Positions 7,643 through 15,333 are shown, counted from the stretch's first letter. The stretch is DNA of 21,561 nucleotides from CBDCUC01 sp965222485 (GCA_965222485.1 CBDCUC010000008.1:1-21561), one strand, 5' to 3'. Program-made: numbers and translations. Notes: a model not told the origin generated them from the sequence alone.

Positions 7643-8197
7643 CCGAACGCGTAAATTCGAGGACGCTCTGATCCGGTTGCTCAGACCGGAAGAACTCCCT
7701 CATATTTTGACGGCACACCCAACCCTGCGCTTCCCTCTCCTCCGTAACGGAAAAAATGGAAACGCCGAGACATTCAAGCGGCCGTTATCAACGCAAAAAA
7801 TCCCACTTTTGAGCCGGCATCCAACACACACGGTGATCGATGCAAGCAACGCATCAGTGTGTTTCCTCTTACGTCCTGCTTCATGTGTGCAAAAGCACGT
7901 TGGCGCGGCAAGAATGCCGTCAGACCACTGAATTAAAGGGACTATTTACGGAAACCGATTCCCACTTAAGCGGATCATTGTCGAACGAGCCGACAATGAT
8001 TCAGCAAGAATCACACTGTACGCTAACCACATAATCCGGCTTGGCCCCGGTTGTCACGGCACCAGCAACAGTTTCTTGCCTTGCGGCCACACGGTCTGCC
8101 TTCTAAGAGTCATTTCCAACACACCGGCCAAAATTCGCTTGCTCGAAAACAAGGTCGGCACGAATCGCATTTCAACAACCTTCCGACCCAAAGTTTT
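7643..8197. other. Long leader/intergenic region before aroC, no convincing gene
   Basis: This 555-base stretch has no frame with recognisable protein character. A TTG-started 84-codon frame at 7677-7931 has no ribosome site and a composition rich in His, Pro, Leu and Ser, as expected by chance. In-frame codons upstream of aroC from 8051 (TTG) would add 49 residues that do not look like chorismate synthase. The notable element is a perfect 10-bp inverted repeat at 7974-8000. No tRNA-like fold was seen. Confidence 0.5.
7974..8000. repeat. 10-bp perfect inverted repeat upstream of aroC
   Basis: ATCATTGTCG (7974-7983) and CGACAATGAT (7991-8000) are perfect complements around the 7-base loop AACGAGC. 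Outside, a G-T and a G-C pair extend the stem to 12. There is no T-tract. It lies about 200 bases ahead of the aroC ATG and could be an operator or the stem of an RNA structure. Confidence 0.7.
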
Positions 8198-9283
8198 ATG
8201 TCCCACAATTCATTCGGCCATCTGTTCCGCATTACCACCTGGGGCGAAAGCCACGGGCCGGCGATCGGCTGTGTTGTTGACGGCTGTCCGGCCGGGATCC
8301 CGATAGAGGCATCTGAAATACAAACGTTTCTCGACAAGAGGCGTCCCGGTCAGTCTCGCTTCACCACGCAAAGACGTGAGCCCGATACTGTTGAAATTCT
8401 GTCCGGTGTATTTGAAAATGCCGAGGGTCAGCAAGTCTCAACCGGCACACCGATTTCGCTCGTAATCCGTAATGTCGATCAGCGCTCACGCGACTACGGC
8501 GACATTGCATCCAAGTTCAGACCCGGACACGCCGATTTTACATATGAACAAAAATACGGTTTGCGCGACTTTCGTGGCGGCGGACGGTCCTCCGCGCGCG
8601 AAACAGCAGTTCGCGTCGCCGCTGGCGCAATCGCGCGGAAAATCATTCCCAATGTCACCATTCGTGGCGCCCTCGTTCAAATGGGTGATGACAGAATCGA
8701 CCACGAATCATGGGAATGGTCTGAAATCGATAACAATCCCTTCTTCTGTCCCGATGCGGCCGCGGCAAAGCGTTGGACAAATAATCTCGACGAGATACGC
8801 AAGAAGGGCTCGTCAGTTGGGGCCGTTGTCGAAGTCGTGGCCGAAGGGGCCCCCGCCGGCCTAGGCGCACCGCTATACGCCAAACTCGATCAGGACCTTG
8901 CATCGGCCATGATGAGCATCAACGCCGCAAAGGCTGTTGAAATAGGCGATGGAATGGCTGTCGCCGCACTAACGGGCGAAGAAAACGCCGACGAATTACG
9001 CATTGGTCCGGATGGCGAACCCGTCTTTCTGTCTAACCACGCGGGCGGAATTCTGGGCGGCATTTCGACCGGCCAACCAATCGTCTGCCGGTTTGCGGTC
9101 AAACCAACCTCATCCATACTGACACCGCGCAAGACCGTAACTAATGACGGTCAAGAGACCGATATCGTCACCAAGGGGCGCCACGATCCCTGCGTCGGCA
9201 TCCGTGCTGTGCCGGTCGGCGAAGCAATGATGGCGATTGTCCTTGCCGATCACTATTTGAGGCAACGCGGACAAAACGGCTGA
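8198..9283 (+). CDS. aroC: Chorismate synthase
   Basis: AroC makes chorismate from 5-enolpyruvylshikimate 3-phosphate using reduced FMN, the last step of the common aromatic pathway in the cytoplasm. The family signatures are clear: GHLFRITTWGESHGPAIGCV at the N-terminus, FRPGHADFTY, GLRDFRGGGRSSARET, NHAGGILGGISTGQPI and GRHDPCVGIRAVPVGEAM near the end. The ATG at 8198 gives 361 residues, normal for the family, and matches the usual MSHN start. No good Shine-Dalgarno is visible ahead of it (CCCAAAGTTTT). The gene is convergent with the YeeE pair. Confidence 0.97.
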   Translation: MSHNSFGHLFRITTWGESHGPAIGCVVDGCPAGIPIEASEIQTFLDKRRPGQSRFTTQRREPDTVEILSGVFENAEGQQVSTGTPISLVIRNVDQRSRDYGDIASKFRPGHADFTYEQKYGLRDFRGGGRSSARETAVRVAAGAIARKIIPNVTIRGALVQMGDDRIDHESWEWSEIDNNPFFCPDAAAAKRWTNNLDEIRKKGSSVGAVVEVVAEGAPAGLGAPLYAKLDQDLASAMMSINAAKAVEIGDGMAVAALTGEENADELRIGPDGEPVFLSNHAGGILGGISTGQPIVCRFAVKPTSSILTPRKTVTNDGQETDIVTKGRHDPCVGIRAVPVGEAMMAIVLADHYLRQRGQNG

Positions 9284-9341
9284 ACGGTTATTCGCACCAC
9301 CTGCGACCGGCCGAGCCCCACCCACTGCAGCTACCGGCAAC

Positions 9342-9761
9342 CTAGCGCCCAACCAGACGCCCAATCATCATTGCAACAAGCATTGCGCCAACGAACGCGA
9401 TCGTACCTGGCGCCAGCAACAACAGGGACGTGAGCGCCGGCCCCGGGCAAAAACCGCCCAATCCCCAACCGATGCCGAAAATGGCAGCCCCCGCAACAAG
9501 CGGCAGGTCGACCGCGCCGCCAGCACTCACCCAGAACTGCTGGTCGAACAACGGCGCATCGCGGCTCAACACAACACGATAGCCAATCAGACCGACCGCG
9601 ACGGCGCCCGCCATCACCAACAGCAGGCTCGGATCCCATGTGCCGGCCAGATCGAGAAAGTTTAAAATCTTCGCCGGGTTGCTCATGCCCGAAACGATAA
9701 GCCCGAAACCGAACAAGAGCCCGCACAAACCGCTCCACAGGACACCAGAGGCCTTCTCCAT
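9342..9761 (-). CDS. YeeE/YedE family membrane protein, second subunit
   Basis: This is a small, nearly wholly hydrophobic protein (139 aa) with about four membrane segments. It has the family pattern GLIVSGMSNPAKILNFLDLAGTWDPSL and, in the C-terminal half, GWGLGGFCPGPAL with the characteristic Cys. YeeE/YedE (TsuA-like) proteins move thiosulfate or other reduced sulfur species across the inner membrane. The ATG at 9761 lies one base after the stop of the upstream partner (TGA-G-ATG) with a GGGGG run six bases before it, so the two are almost certainly translationally coupled. The TTG-started extension to 9791 is less likely. The pair forms the split two-gene version of the transporter. Confidence 0.85.
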   Translation of the reverse strand: MEKASGVLWSGLCGLLFGFGLIVSGMSNPAKILNFLDLAGTWDPSLLLVMAGAVAVGLIGYRVVLSRDAPLFDQQFWVSAGGAVDLPLVAGAAIFGIGWGLGGFCPGPALTSLLLLAPGTIAFVGAMLVAMMIGRLVGR

Positions 9762-9762
9762 C

Positions 9763-10191
9763 TCACGCCCCCACAACATGTCGTACAACAAACACAGTCA
9801 CCACAGCAGCAGCCATGAAAACGCAAGTGGCAACAATCGAGCGAATGGATAGACGCGAAAGACCGCACACACCATGCCCGCTGGTGCAGCCGCGCGACAG
9901 GACGGCGCCGAACCCAACAAGCCCGCCTGCAAAAGCCATCAGGCCGATATTTTCCGAAACAGCCTGCTCAAGCAACAAAGGGTTTGCCAATCCCGTCACG
10001 GCAGGCGCAAGGATGAGACCTAAGACAAAGGCTGCGCGCACAAGAAATGCGTTGTCTTCATATGGTGGCAACAGACGACTGACGAGACCGCTGATGCCAG
10101 CGATCCGACCGTTGCCCCACATAAAAAGCACAGCCGACAGCCCGATCATGATGCCACCAGCCAACGACGCAATGGGTGTAAACTCCGTCAC
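9763..10191 (-). CDS. YeeE/YedE family membrane protein, first subunit
   Basis: This 142-residue inner-membrane protein begins TEFTPIASLAGGIMIGLSAV, typical for the first half of split YeeE/YedE transporters. It carries GRIAGISGL and the strongly conserved RGCTSGHGVCGLSRLSIRS, whose Cys residues are thought to relay sulfur ligands in TsuA-like proteins. I chose the GTG at 10191 because GTGGAGG lies eight bases upstream; the GTG at 10206 would use that site as coding sequence. It is co-transcribed with the second half. No sulfur dioxygenase, rhodanese or ArsR-type regulator is next to it, although these often accompany such pairs. Confidence 0.85.
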   Translation of the reverse strand: MTEFTPIASLAGGIMIGLSAVLFMWGNGRIAGISGLVSRLLPPYEDNAFLVRAAFVLGLILAPAVTGLANPLLLEQAVSENIGLMAFAGGLVGFGAVLSRGCTSGHGVCGLSRLSIRSIVATCVFMAAAVVTVFVVRHVVGA

Positions 10192-10367
10192 TGAGCGTGC
10201 CTCCACTTTTTTAGTTTTCCAACCACTGGACTTGTAACACCGATCCAGACGTTTTTAGCCGTCCAAAGCAGTGTGCCGACAGAAATCAACCAATCACGAT
10301 CATGAGCGCGTCGGGCACCTCCGTTGGCATCATAGCTTGTCTCGAACGACACGATGGCGACAAAGAA

Positions 10368-10397
10368 TTGGCGCAAATATCTGCACACTGATAGTAT
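10368..10397 (+). promoter_or_regulatory. Possible promoter for the AAA+ ATPase gene
   Basis: TTGGCG (10368-10373) and TAGTAT (10392-10397) are separated by 18 bases and lie in an AT-richer patch of the 341-base gap between the divergent YeeE pair and the ATPase gene. The rest of that gap shows no gene. Confidence 0.35.
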
Positions 10398-10532
10398 AAG
10401 CGGGCCCATCCAACCAATAGTGCTGCGAAGATAATTTGGTCTGGCCGGATGAGCCAAAGAGTATGCGTGAAGGGCTTGATGCGTCCCTTTGATCGACGGA
10501 CGACACCAGTCCCATACGGGGAGAAACTAGCC

Positions 10533-11873
10533 GTGACTCGGAAAAAACTCATCGAAAACCCGTATCGGCCGGGTGCGGGACACAGCCCTCCAATCTTAGC
10601 AGGTCGCGAAAAAGAACGAGATCATTTCCGCAAGCTGCTTCGTCAGGAATTCACAACCGAGAATATTTTGATCACCGGCCTTCGAGGCTTTGGCAAAACA
10701 GTTCTTCTCAATCAGATGAAACAAACGGCTGAGGCGGAAGACTGGCTTTGGGTAGGTAATGACCTGTCAGAATCCTCGGCACTTAGCGAAGAGCGCCTTG
10801 CCATTCGCATCCTTACAGATCTCTCCCAATCGTTGGCGGTTGTACTTGCGAAAGCGGCCGGAAGATCGCCGAACCCCTCCGCCTCCCAGGATCTGGAAGC
10901 CATCGACGAGCTTGAATCCAACACATTTGCGTCCTTGAAGGCCAAATACGAACGCACCCCAGGACTTCCCAGCGACAAACTCAAGACTGTGCTCGGTCGC
11001 ATTGGTTCGCTGCTTGGTGAGGCTAAACTGAGGGGCATCATTCTCGCGTATGACGAAGCGCAATGTCTTAGCGACCATGCCCAGCAAAATGAGTTTCCCA
11101 TGTCGATGCTCGTCGAAACTGTTGGTGCATTGCAAAAACGCGACGGAATAACGCCATGCCTGTTGGTGTTGTCCGGCCTCCCGCAGGTCTTCGATGCACT
11201 AACTGCCTCACGCACGTACACCGAGAGGATGTTCCATGTCATGCGGTTGGACCGGCTAAGCCGTTCCGAGACGGAAGCTGCCCTACACACTCCGTTGGAA
11301 GACCTGATGCCACCCCTGTATTGCCCCAAGGAGCTGTTGAACAAAGTTGCAAGCATGACCGGCGGCTACCCATATCTCATCCAGTTTTTTGGAAAAGAAC
11401 TTGTCGCAGCGCTCCTCAACAATGGCGGCGTCATTAATGAGCACGATTTCCCGTCACCCGACGTCTTGGATCGTCTTGATGCAGGACTGTTCGCCGCCCG
11501 TTGGAATAAGACCACAGACAAACAGCGCAGCTTCCTGAGGCTCGTTGCCAACCGGGACACTCCCGTCTCCCCCGATTTTTCAGCTGCTGAGATACTTGCC
11601 AGCGACAGAGTTGGCGCTCAATTCGACAATGCACAGGCCAATCAGATGCTCCTTGCGCTGTGCGAGCGAGGCTTGATCTACCGCACAAGGCACGGCAGAT
11701 ACGCTTTCACAGTGCCGATGTCTGAAACGATGATCCTCCGCCGAATGAAGACGGAGGAAGAACTGGAGGCGAGCTGGGAAGCAACACCTGCATCTCCAAT
11801 TGATGAGATTGAGCTATCTTCGTTTGCAGAGGAAGAGCCTCCTCGCGGTCTGAGAGGCTGGTTCCGTTCATGA
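10533..11873 (+). CDS. AAA+ ATPase (AAA_16/ORC-like) with C-terminal winged helix
   Basis: This is a stand-alone cytoplasmic P-loop ATPase of unknown role. Counting from the GTG at 10533 (446 aa), the N-terminus NPYRPGAGHSPPILAGRE is typical for this group. Walker A is GLRGFGKT (49-56). Walker B is ILAYDEAQ (170-177). A sensor-1-like strand LLVLSGLPQVFDAL and the region RTYTERMF follow, then a lid (MTGGYPYLIQFFGKEL) and a winged-helix-like C-terminal part (QANQMLLALCERGLIYRTRHGRYAFTVP). It ends in an acidic tail. The GTG start has GGGGAG nine bases upstream; the ATG at 10449 would add 28 residues without homologue-like character. The architecture resembles Orc1/Cdc6 and STAND-type ATPases, so DNA or protein remodelling is possible, but nothing in the context settles it. 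Confidence 0.8.
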   Translation: MTRKKLIENPYRPGAGHSPPILAGREKERDHFRKLLRQEFTTENILITGLRGFGKTVLLNQMKQTAEAEDWLWVGNDLSESSALSEERLAIRILTDLSQSLAVVLAKAAGRSPNPSASQDLEAIDELESNTFASLKAKYERTPGLPSDKLKTVLGRIGSLLGEAKLRGIILAYDEAQCLSDHAQQNEFPMSMLVETVGALQKRDGITPCLLVLSGLPQVFDALTASRTYTERMFHVMRLDRLSRSETEAALHTPLEDLMPPLYCPKELLNKVASMTGGYPYLIQFFGKELVAALLNNGGVINEHDFPSPDVLDRLDAGLFAARWNKTTDKQRSFLRLVANRDTPVSPDFSAAEILASDRVGAQFDNAQANQMLLALCERGLIYRTRHGRYAFTVPMSETMILRRMKTEEELEASWEATPASPIDEIELSSFAEEEPPRGLRGWFRS

Positions 11874-11963
11874 GAATTCGTAGAAATTGTTTTCTAACAT
11901 CTAACGCATTTAAACGAAGTTAGACGTTGCTGCACGGTGGTGTGCCTTCCTACAAAATTCATT

Positions 11964-12063
11964 GGTCATGACCAGAGCGGGCGTCAAGAATCCGGCGCAC
12001 GACGGCGTTTGAAGATGCAATAAGACGAGGGCATTATTCTCCATACACCATGACCAAAGCGGG
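11964..12063. repeat. Palindrome and near-identical 15-bp direct repeats
   Basis: GGTCATGACC at 11964-11973 is a perfect 10-bp palindrome. The 15-mer CATGACCAGAGCGGG (11967-11981), overlapping it, recurs with one change as CATGACCAAAGCGGG (12049-12063), 82 bases later. Both copies lie in the gene-poor stretch after the ATPase gene. They could be binding sites for one protein, or relics of a duplicated start region, since each copy contains an ATG followed by similar codons (M-T-R/K-A-G). Confidence 0.5.
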
Positions 12064-12100
12064 ATGGCTGGTGGCACAATTTCAATGCGTCACCAGCCAT
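12064..12100. repeat. 10-bp perfect inverted repeat
   Basis: ATGGCTGGTG (12064-12073) and CACCAGCCAT (12091-12100) form a perfect stem around a 17-base loop, abutting the second direct-repeat copy. The following sequence is AT-rich (ATATATTCATAT) but has no T-run, so terminator function for the ATPase gene is doubtful. Confidence 0.6.
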
Positions 12101-12146
12101 ATATATTCATATCCGGCGTTATCACACAGTTGTTCGGTAGAGTGCG

Positions 12147-12335
12147 ATGTGCGTTTTGAACAAGAACGAGTATGCAATCGTAGAACTACTCGCCATCAAG
12201 CCTATGTCCTCTTTCCCCCCGATACATCTCCCGACTGTCACACGGTTGCTTACCCAGGGCGTGGTCGGCAAGCATGAAGACCGATGGTACCTCACCAAGG
12301 TTGGACTGATCTTGGCCAACCGAACTCTTCACTAG
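12147..12335 (+). CDS. Small winged-helix-like protein (62 aa)
   Basis: An ATG-started frame reads MCVLNKNEYAIVELLAIKPM and continues with PPIHLPTVTRLLTQGVVGKHEDRWYLTKVGLILANR. The second half has the look of a winged-helix recognition helix and wing: a helix (PTVTRLLTQGVV), a short turn (GKHED) and a strand plus helix (RWYLTKVGLILAN), like the common pattern L..rGLv....dgry.LT..G. GGTAGAG lies upstream. This is composition and pattern only; I recognise no named family. It stands alone between the ATPase and cobB, 211 bases before the sirtuin start, and could be a DNA-binding regulator. Confidence 0.5.
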   Translation: MCVLNKNEYAIVELLAIKPMSSFPPIHLPTVTRLLTQGVVGKHEDRWYLTKVGLILANRTLH

Positions 12336-12467
12336 AAGACCTGACACTACAAATCGATATGGTATGAGCGTGCTGACTCCACCGCGCCAGCAGGATGATT
12401 TGCAATCAGCCGTAACGCCGTGTTGCATGCTTTGACGGCGGGCAGCCCATAAGCCTAACATCCACAC

Positions 12468-12483
12468 TGGCAGGCCCCTGCCA
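12468..12483. repeat. Short hairpin just upstream of the cobB -35 element
   Basis: TGGCAG (12468-12473) and CTGCCA (12478-12483) are perfect complements around GCCC. The repeat ends four bases before the TTGACA at 12488. It may be an operator or part of a weak terminator for the small upstream gene. Confidence 0.4.
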
Positions 12484-12487
12484 TGTC

Positions 12488-12516
12488 TTGACAAAAGTCG
12501 GATCGATCCAGGGTAT
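12488..12516 (+). promoter_or_regulatory. Candidate cobB promoter with an internal palindrome
   Basis: A perfect -35 hexamer TTGACA (12488-12493) is followed after 17 bases by GGGTAT (12511-12516), a weak -10. The spacer holds the perfect 10-bp palindrome GGATCGATCC (12500-12509). The expected transcript would start about 25-30 bases before the cobB ATG. Confidence 0.45.
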
Positions 12517-12549
12517 CGCTGGATAGACAGATAGTTGGAGGGAAGCCAC

Positions 12550-13260
12550 ATGCCCCGGTATAAATCGATTGTCATACTCACCGGCGCCGGGCTCTCCGCC
12601 GAAAGCGGTCTGTCCACCTTTCGCGACACCGGCGGCGTGTGGGCAAAGTATGACTACCGTGACGTCGCCACGCCGGAGGGATTCGCACGCAACCCGGAAC
12701 TCGTGCACGAATTCTATAACTCCCGCCGCAACAATCTTGCAGACAAGAAACCTAACGCGGCTCACGAAGCTTTGGCGAGGTTGGAGCGGGATTATGCTGG
12801 CGACGTACATGTCGTCACACAAAACGTCGACCCATTCCACGAGGCGGCAGGCAGTTCCAATCTGATTCACATGCATGGTGAATTGCTCAAAGCCAAATGT
12901 GCCCATTGCGGCTCATCGCACAGCTGGTTGGACGATCTGTCGCTCGATACCCAATGCCCCCGTTGCGGATCGGATCAGGGCATGCGTCCCGACGTGGTTT
13001 GGTTTGGCGAAATGCCCTATGACATGGATCGCATTGAAGCATTGCTGCTTGGCGCCGACCTGTTCCTGTCCATCGGCACCAGCGGCAATGTTTACCCGGC
13101 CGCAGGCTTCGTCGCCGCCGCCCGTCAATCCGGTGCCCACACGGTGGAACTCAACCTGGAACCGTCAGAGGGCCACTCATTCTTCCACGAGACAATTCAC
13201 GGGCCAGCCACCAAAATTGTCCCGGCCTATGTCGAGCGCCTGCTTGCCGAACAAGCGTAA
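12550..13260 (+). CDS. cobB: NAD-dependent protein deacylase, class III sirtuin
   Basis: CobB removes acetyl or succinyl groups from lysines with NAD+ in the cytoplasm. The 236-residue protein shows the NAD-binding GAGLSAESGLSTFRD (residues 12-26), TQNVD (90-94), catalytic His109 in HMHGEL, and the zinc Cys set C117-x2-C120...C136-x2-C139. It also has the SIGTSGNVYPAAGF motif. Y56 and R59 in FYNSRR match E. coli CobB Y92/R95, which recognise succinyl-lysine, so desuccinylase/demalonylase activity is expected by family knowledge. The sequence after the NVD motif is PFHE rather than the usual xLHE. The ATG at 12550 has GGAGG eight bases upstream. The gene is convergent with the rRNA methyltransferase gene. 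Confidence 0.95.
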   Translation: MPRYKSIVILTGAGLSAESGLSTFRDTGGVWAKYDYRDVATPEGFARNPELVHEFYNSRRNNLADKKPNAAHEALARLERDYAGDVHVVTQNVDPFHEAAGSSNLIHMHGELLKAKCAHCGSSHSWLDDLSLDTQCPRCGSDQGMRPDVVWFGEMPYDMDRIEALLLGADLFLSIGTSGNVYPAAGFVAAARQSGAHTVELNLEPSEGHSFFHETIHGPATKIVPAYVERLLAEQA

Positions 13261-13288
13261 CACACCGCAAGAAACGCGCGCAGCCGCA

Positions 13289-13305
13289 CCGTGCGCATCG
13301 CACGG
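13289..13305. repeat. 7-bp hairpin between convergent cobB and methyltransferase genes
   Basis: CCGTGCG (13289-13295) and CGCACGG (13299-13305) pair perfectly around CAT. On the plus strand an A-tract follows instead of a T-tract, so it is not a standard intrinsic terminator for either gene, though its place between convergent stops suggests a role in transcript ends. Confidence 0.45.
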
Positions 13306-13319
13306 CCCAAAAAAATAGC

Positions 13320-14585
13320 CTATTTGCGTCGGAAAACGACAATAACTTCCGTGTGTGGCGAATACCGGAACTGATCGATCAGCGTCAGATCACCCATCTG
13401 GTAGCCGCCGTCGACCAACACACGCGCATCACGTGCAAGCGTTGCAGGATTGCAGGAAACCGCAACGACGAGCGGCACCTCTGACTTTGCAAGCGATGCA
13501 ACCTGTTCGCGGGCGCCGGCACGAGGCGGATCAAAAATAACCGCCCGAAATTCATTAAGTTCGCGCCGCGACAAGGGCTCGCGCAACAGATCTCGCACCC
13601 GAGCATCGATCGGTTTGAGACCCTGACTCCGCTGAGCCCCCATGCGCAGCGCCTCGATGGCATCCGTGTCGCTGTCGATCGCCACAACGTTTGCGTACTT
13701 GGCCAGCGCGAACGTAAACGCTCCCAAACCGCAAAACAGATCTGCGATCGGTTTCCGCTTTTGCGTTCTCGCTACTTTCGCCGAGACAGCATCCACCACC
13801 ACCTGACGCATCTGCGCCTCTGCTGACAAGCAGGCTTGCAAAAAAGCTGTCGGAGGCAGCTCCACTCTGCCGGGCCCGAATGAAATATGCGGCGGTGCTG
13901 CCTGATAGGCGATATCCTTGCCGACACTGACCCGAATTATTCCGAGCCCGCCTGCTGCATCCGCAATCGCACGGGCTGCCTCGGCAAAAAGCCGGACCCC
14001 TTCCCCTGAAAGAGAGACATCGATGCCATTATCCGCCTCGGTTAGCGCAACGCGCAATCGAACTCCAGAACCAGAAACAATCGGGCCAAGCAAAGCACTT
14101 AAGCCGGGCAGCGCTTCGTTTAACATTGGCGTAAGCAGCGGGCAGTGGTCCACCTCCACGAGGTCGTTCGACGCGCTCGCATTGAAACCGAGCTGTATCC
14201 CGGTTCTTCCACTCTCGGCACTCATCACAGCGCGCCGGCGCATCCCATCGCTAACGCAAAAGGCATTTCCAATCGTGACATCCAACCCGCGCGCCAAAAA
14301 GGCTTTCTCCACCAAGCTCTGCTTCCAAGCAAGGTAGGCTGTCGGTTCCAAGTGTTGGACCGCACAACCCCCACACGACCCGAAGTGCGCACAAACCGGT
14401 TTGATACGTTGCGCCGAGGGCGAGACGACACGGATGAGGCGCGCACGCTCACCCCCAGGTTCTTCCGCAAGAACAACTTCTTGCGGCAGTGCACCGGCCA
14501 CGTAAATCGGGCCACGTTCTGTCTGCGCGACACCGTCGCCGCGTGAACCCAGCGCATCTATGGTAAGCTCAGCCTGCTGTTTCAT
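13320..14585 (-). CDS. RumA/TrmA-family RNA (uracil-5-)-methyltransferase
   Basis: This SAM-dependent enzyme methylates C5 of a uridine in RNA, most likely 23S rRNA as in RlmD/RlmC. The start is an ATG at 14585, overlapping the end of tlyA by 17 bases. An N-terminal TRAM-like part (AELTIDALGSRGDGVAQTERG) is followed by iron-sulfur Cys: VCAHFGSCGGCAVQ, with a fourth Cys in VDHCPL. The SAM-binding motif is DLFCGLGAFTFALAK. FDPPRAGA follows, and the catalytic Cys is in VAVSCNPATLARD. The terminal Glu region PHTEVIVVF supplies the general base. Length 421 is normal. The exact target base cannot be told from sequence. Overlap with tlyA implies coupled translation of two rRNA modifiers. Confidence 0.92.
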   Translation of the reverse strand: MKQQAELTIDALGSRGDGVAQTERGPIYVAGALPQEVVLAEEPGGERARLIRVVSPSAQRIKPVCAHFGSCGGCAVQHLEPTAYLAWKQSLVEKAFLARGLDVTIGNAFCVSDGMRRRAVMSAESGRTGIQLGFNASASNDLVEVDHCPLLTPMLNEALPGLSALLGPIVSGSGVRLRVALTEADNGIDVSLSGEGVRLFAEAARAIADAAGGLGIIRVSVGKDIAYQAAPPHISFGPGRVELPPTAFLQACLSAEAQMRQVVVDAVSAKVARTQKRKPIADLFCGLGAFTFALAKYANVVAIDSDTDAIEALRMGAQRSQGLKPIDARVRDLLREPLSRRELNEFRAVIFDPPRAGAREQVASLAKSEVPLVVAVSCNPATLARDARVLVDGGYQMGDLTLIDQFRYSPHTEVIVVFRRK

Positions 14586-15333
14586 GTGACCGGCGTTCCG
14601 ACCCTTTGCGAGCACCTATGAGGAATTCTTGATTACCCGAGCCACCTTTAATCGGCGACGGGATGACACCGTCAACCTGCCATCCTGCTTCCGTTGAAAT
14701 CCATTCCTCAATGTTAACGCATACTCTGCGCCGCACGCTTTCGTCACGCACGATACCGCCCTTGCCGATATGCTCACGCCCCGCCTCGAATTGCGGTTTG
14801 ATCAACGCAACCAGCCACGCCCCGTCTTGCGCCAATCTTAACGCCGCCGGAAGCACTTTTGTGAGAGAGATAAAGCTGACGTCGGCGACGACTGCATCGA
14901 CCGGATCTTCGATGACAAACGTGGACAGCGTCCGCGCATCCGTCCCTTCCAGAGAAACGACGCGCCCATTGTTGCGAACGGTATCATGCAGTTGATCATG
15001 TCCTACATCCACGGCGTAGACACGCTGTGCGCCTTGCTCCAGTAAGACCTGACAAAAGCCGCCGGTCGAGGCGCCGATATCGACCACTGTCCGGCCCGTG
15101 GCGCCATATCCGAATGCCTCAAGTGCTGCGCTAAGCTTCTCACCCCCGCGCGACACATGATGGGCAGACGTTGTTTTGACTTCGACAGCCGCGTCATCAT
15201 TCACGCTTAGCGCTGGCTTGTGCACAACCGCACCGTCTACCCTAACCTGGCCGCGCAAGATAAGGTCACGCGCCCGCGCGCGGCTGGCAACGAGCCCACG
15301 CCTCACAAGGACTTGATCAAGACGTTGTCGCAT
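14569..15333 (-). CDS. tlyA: TlyA family rRNA 2'-O-methyltransferase (hemolysin-like)
   Basis: TlyA proteins methylate ribose 2'-OH groups in 16S and 23S rRNA. This 254-residue protein has an N-terminal S4 RNA-binding domain (MRQRLDQVLVRRGLVASRAR..., about 1-58), the linker SRGGEKLSAALEAF, and an FtsJ-like Rossmann domain with the SAM motif VVDIGASTGGFCQVLL. ADVSFISL and ALIKPQFEAGREHIGKGGIV follow, with the second catalytic Lys in IKPQFE. The end, SPIKGGSGNQEFL, is typical. The ATG at 15333 matches family starts; an ATG at 15363 would add ten residues. In related genomes this gene follows dxs on the same strand; here a plus-strand gene sits between them. Confidence 0.94.
   Translation of the reverse strand: MRQRLDQVLVRRGLVASRARARDLILRGQVRVDGAVVHKPALSVNDDAAVEVKTTSAHHVSRGGEKLSAALEAFGYGATGRTVVDIGASTGGFCQVLLEQGAQRVYAVDVGHDQLHDTVRNNGRVVSLEGTDARTLSTFVIEDPVDAVVADVSFISLTKVLPAALRLAQDGAWLVALIKPQFEAGREHIGKGGIVRDESVRRRVCVNIEEWISTEAGWQVDGVIPSPIKGGSGNQEFLIGARKGSERRSHETAG

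Noticed and set aside
7677..7931. 84-codon frame upstream of aroC
   Set aside because: TTG start, no ribosome site, composition as expected by chance.
10712..11356. 214-codon minus-strand frame
   Set aside because: Antisense to the AAA+ ATPase gene; Ser/Arg-rich shadow.
10533..13260. AAA+ ATPase plus sirtuin as a defence system
   Set aside because: The sirtuin is a typical housekeeping CobB with zinc Cys and the Y/R desuccinylase pair, not a SIR2 defence effector. It is 0.68 kb away with its own promoter-like sequence.
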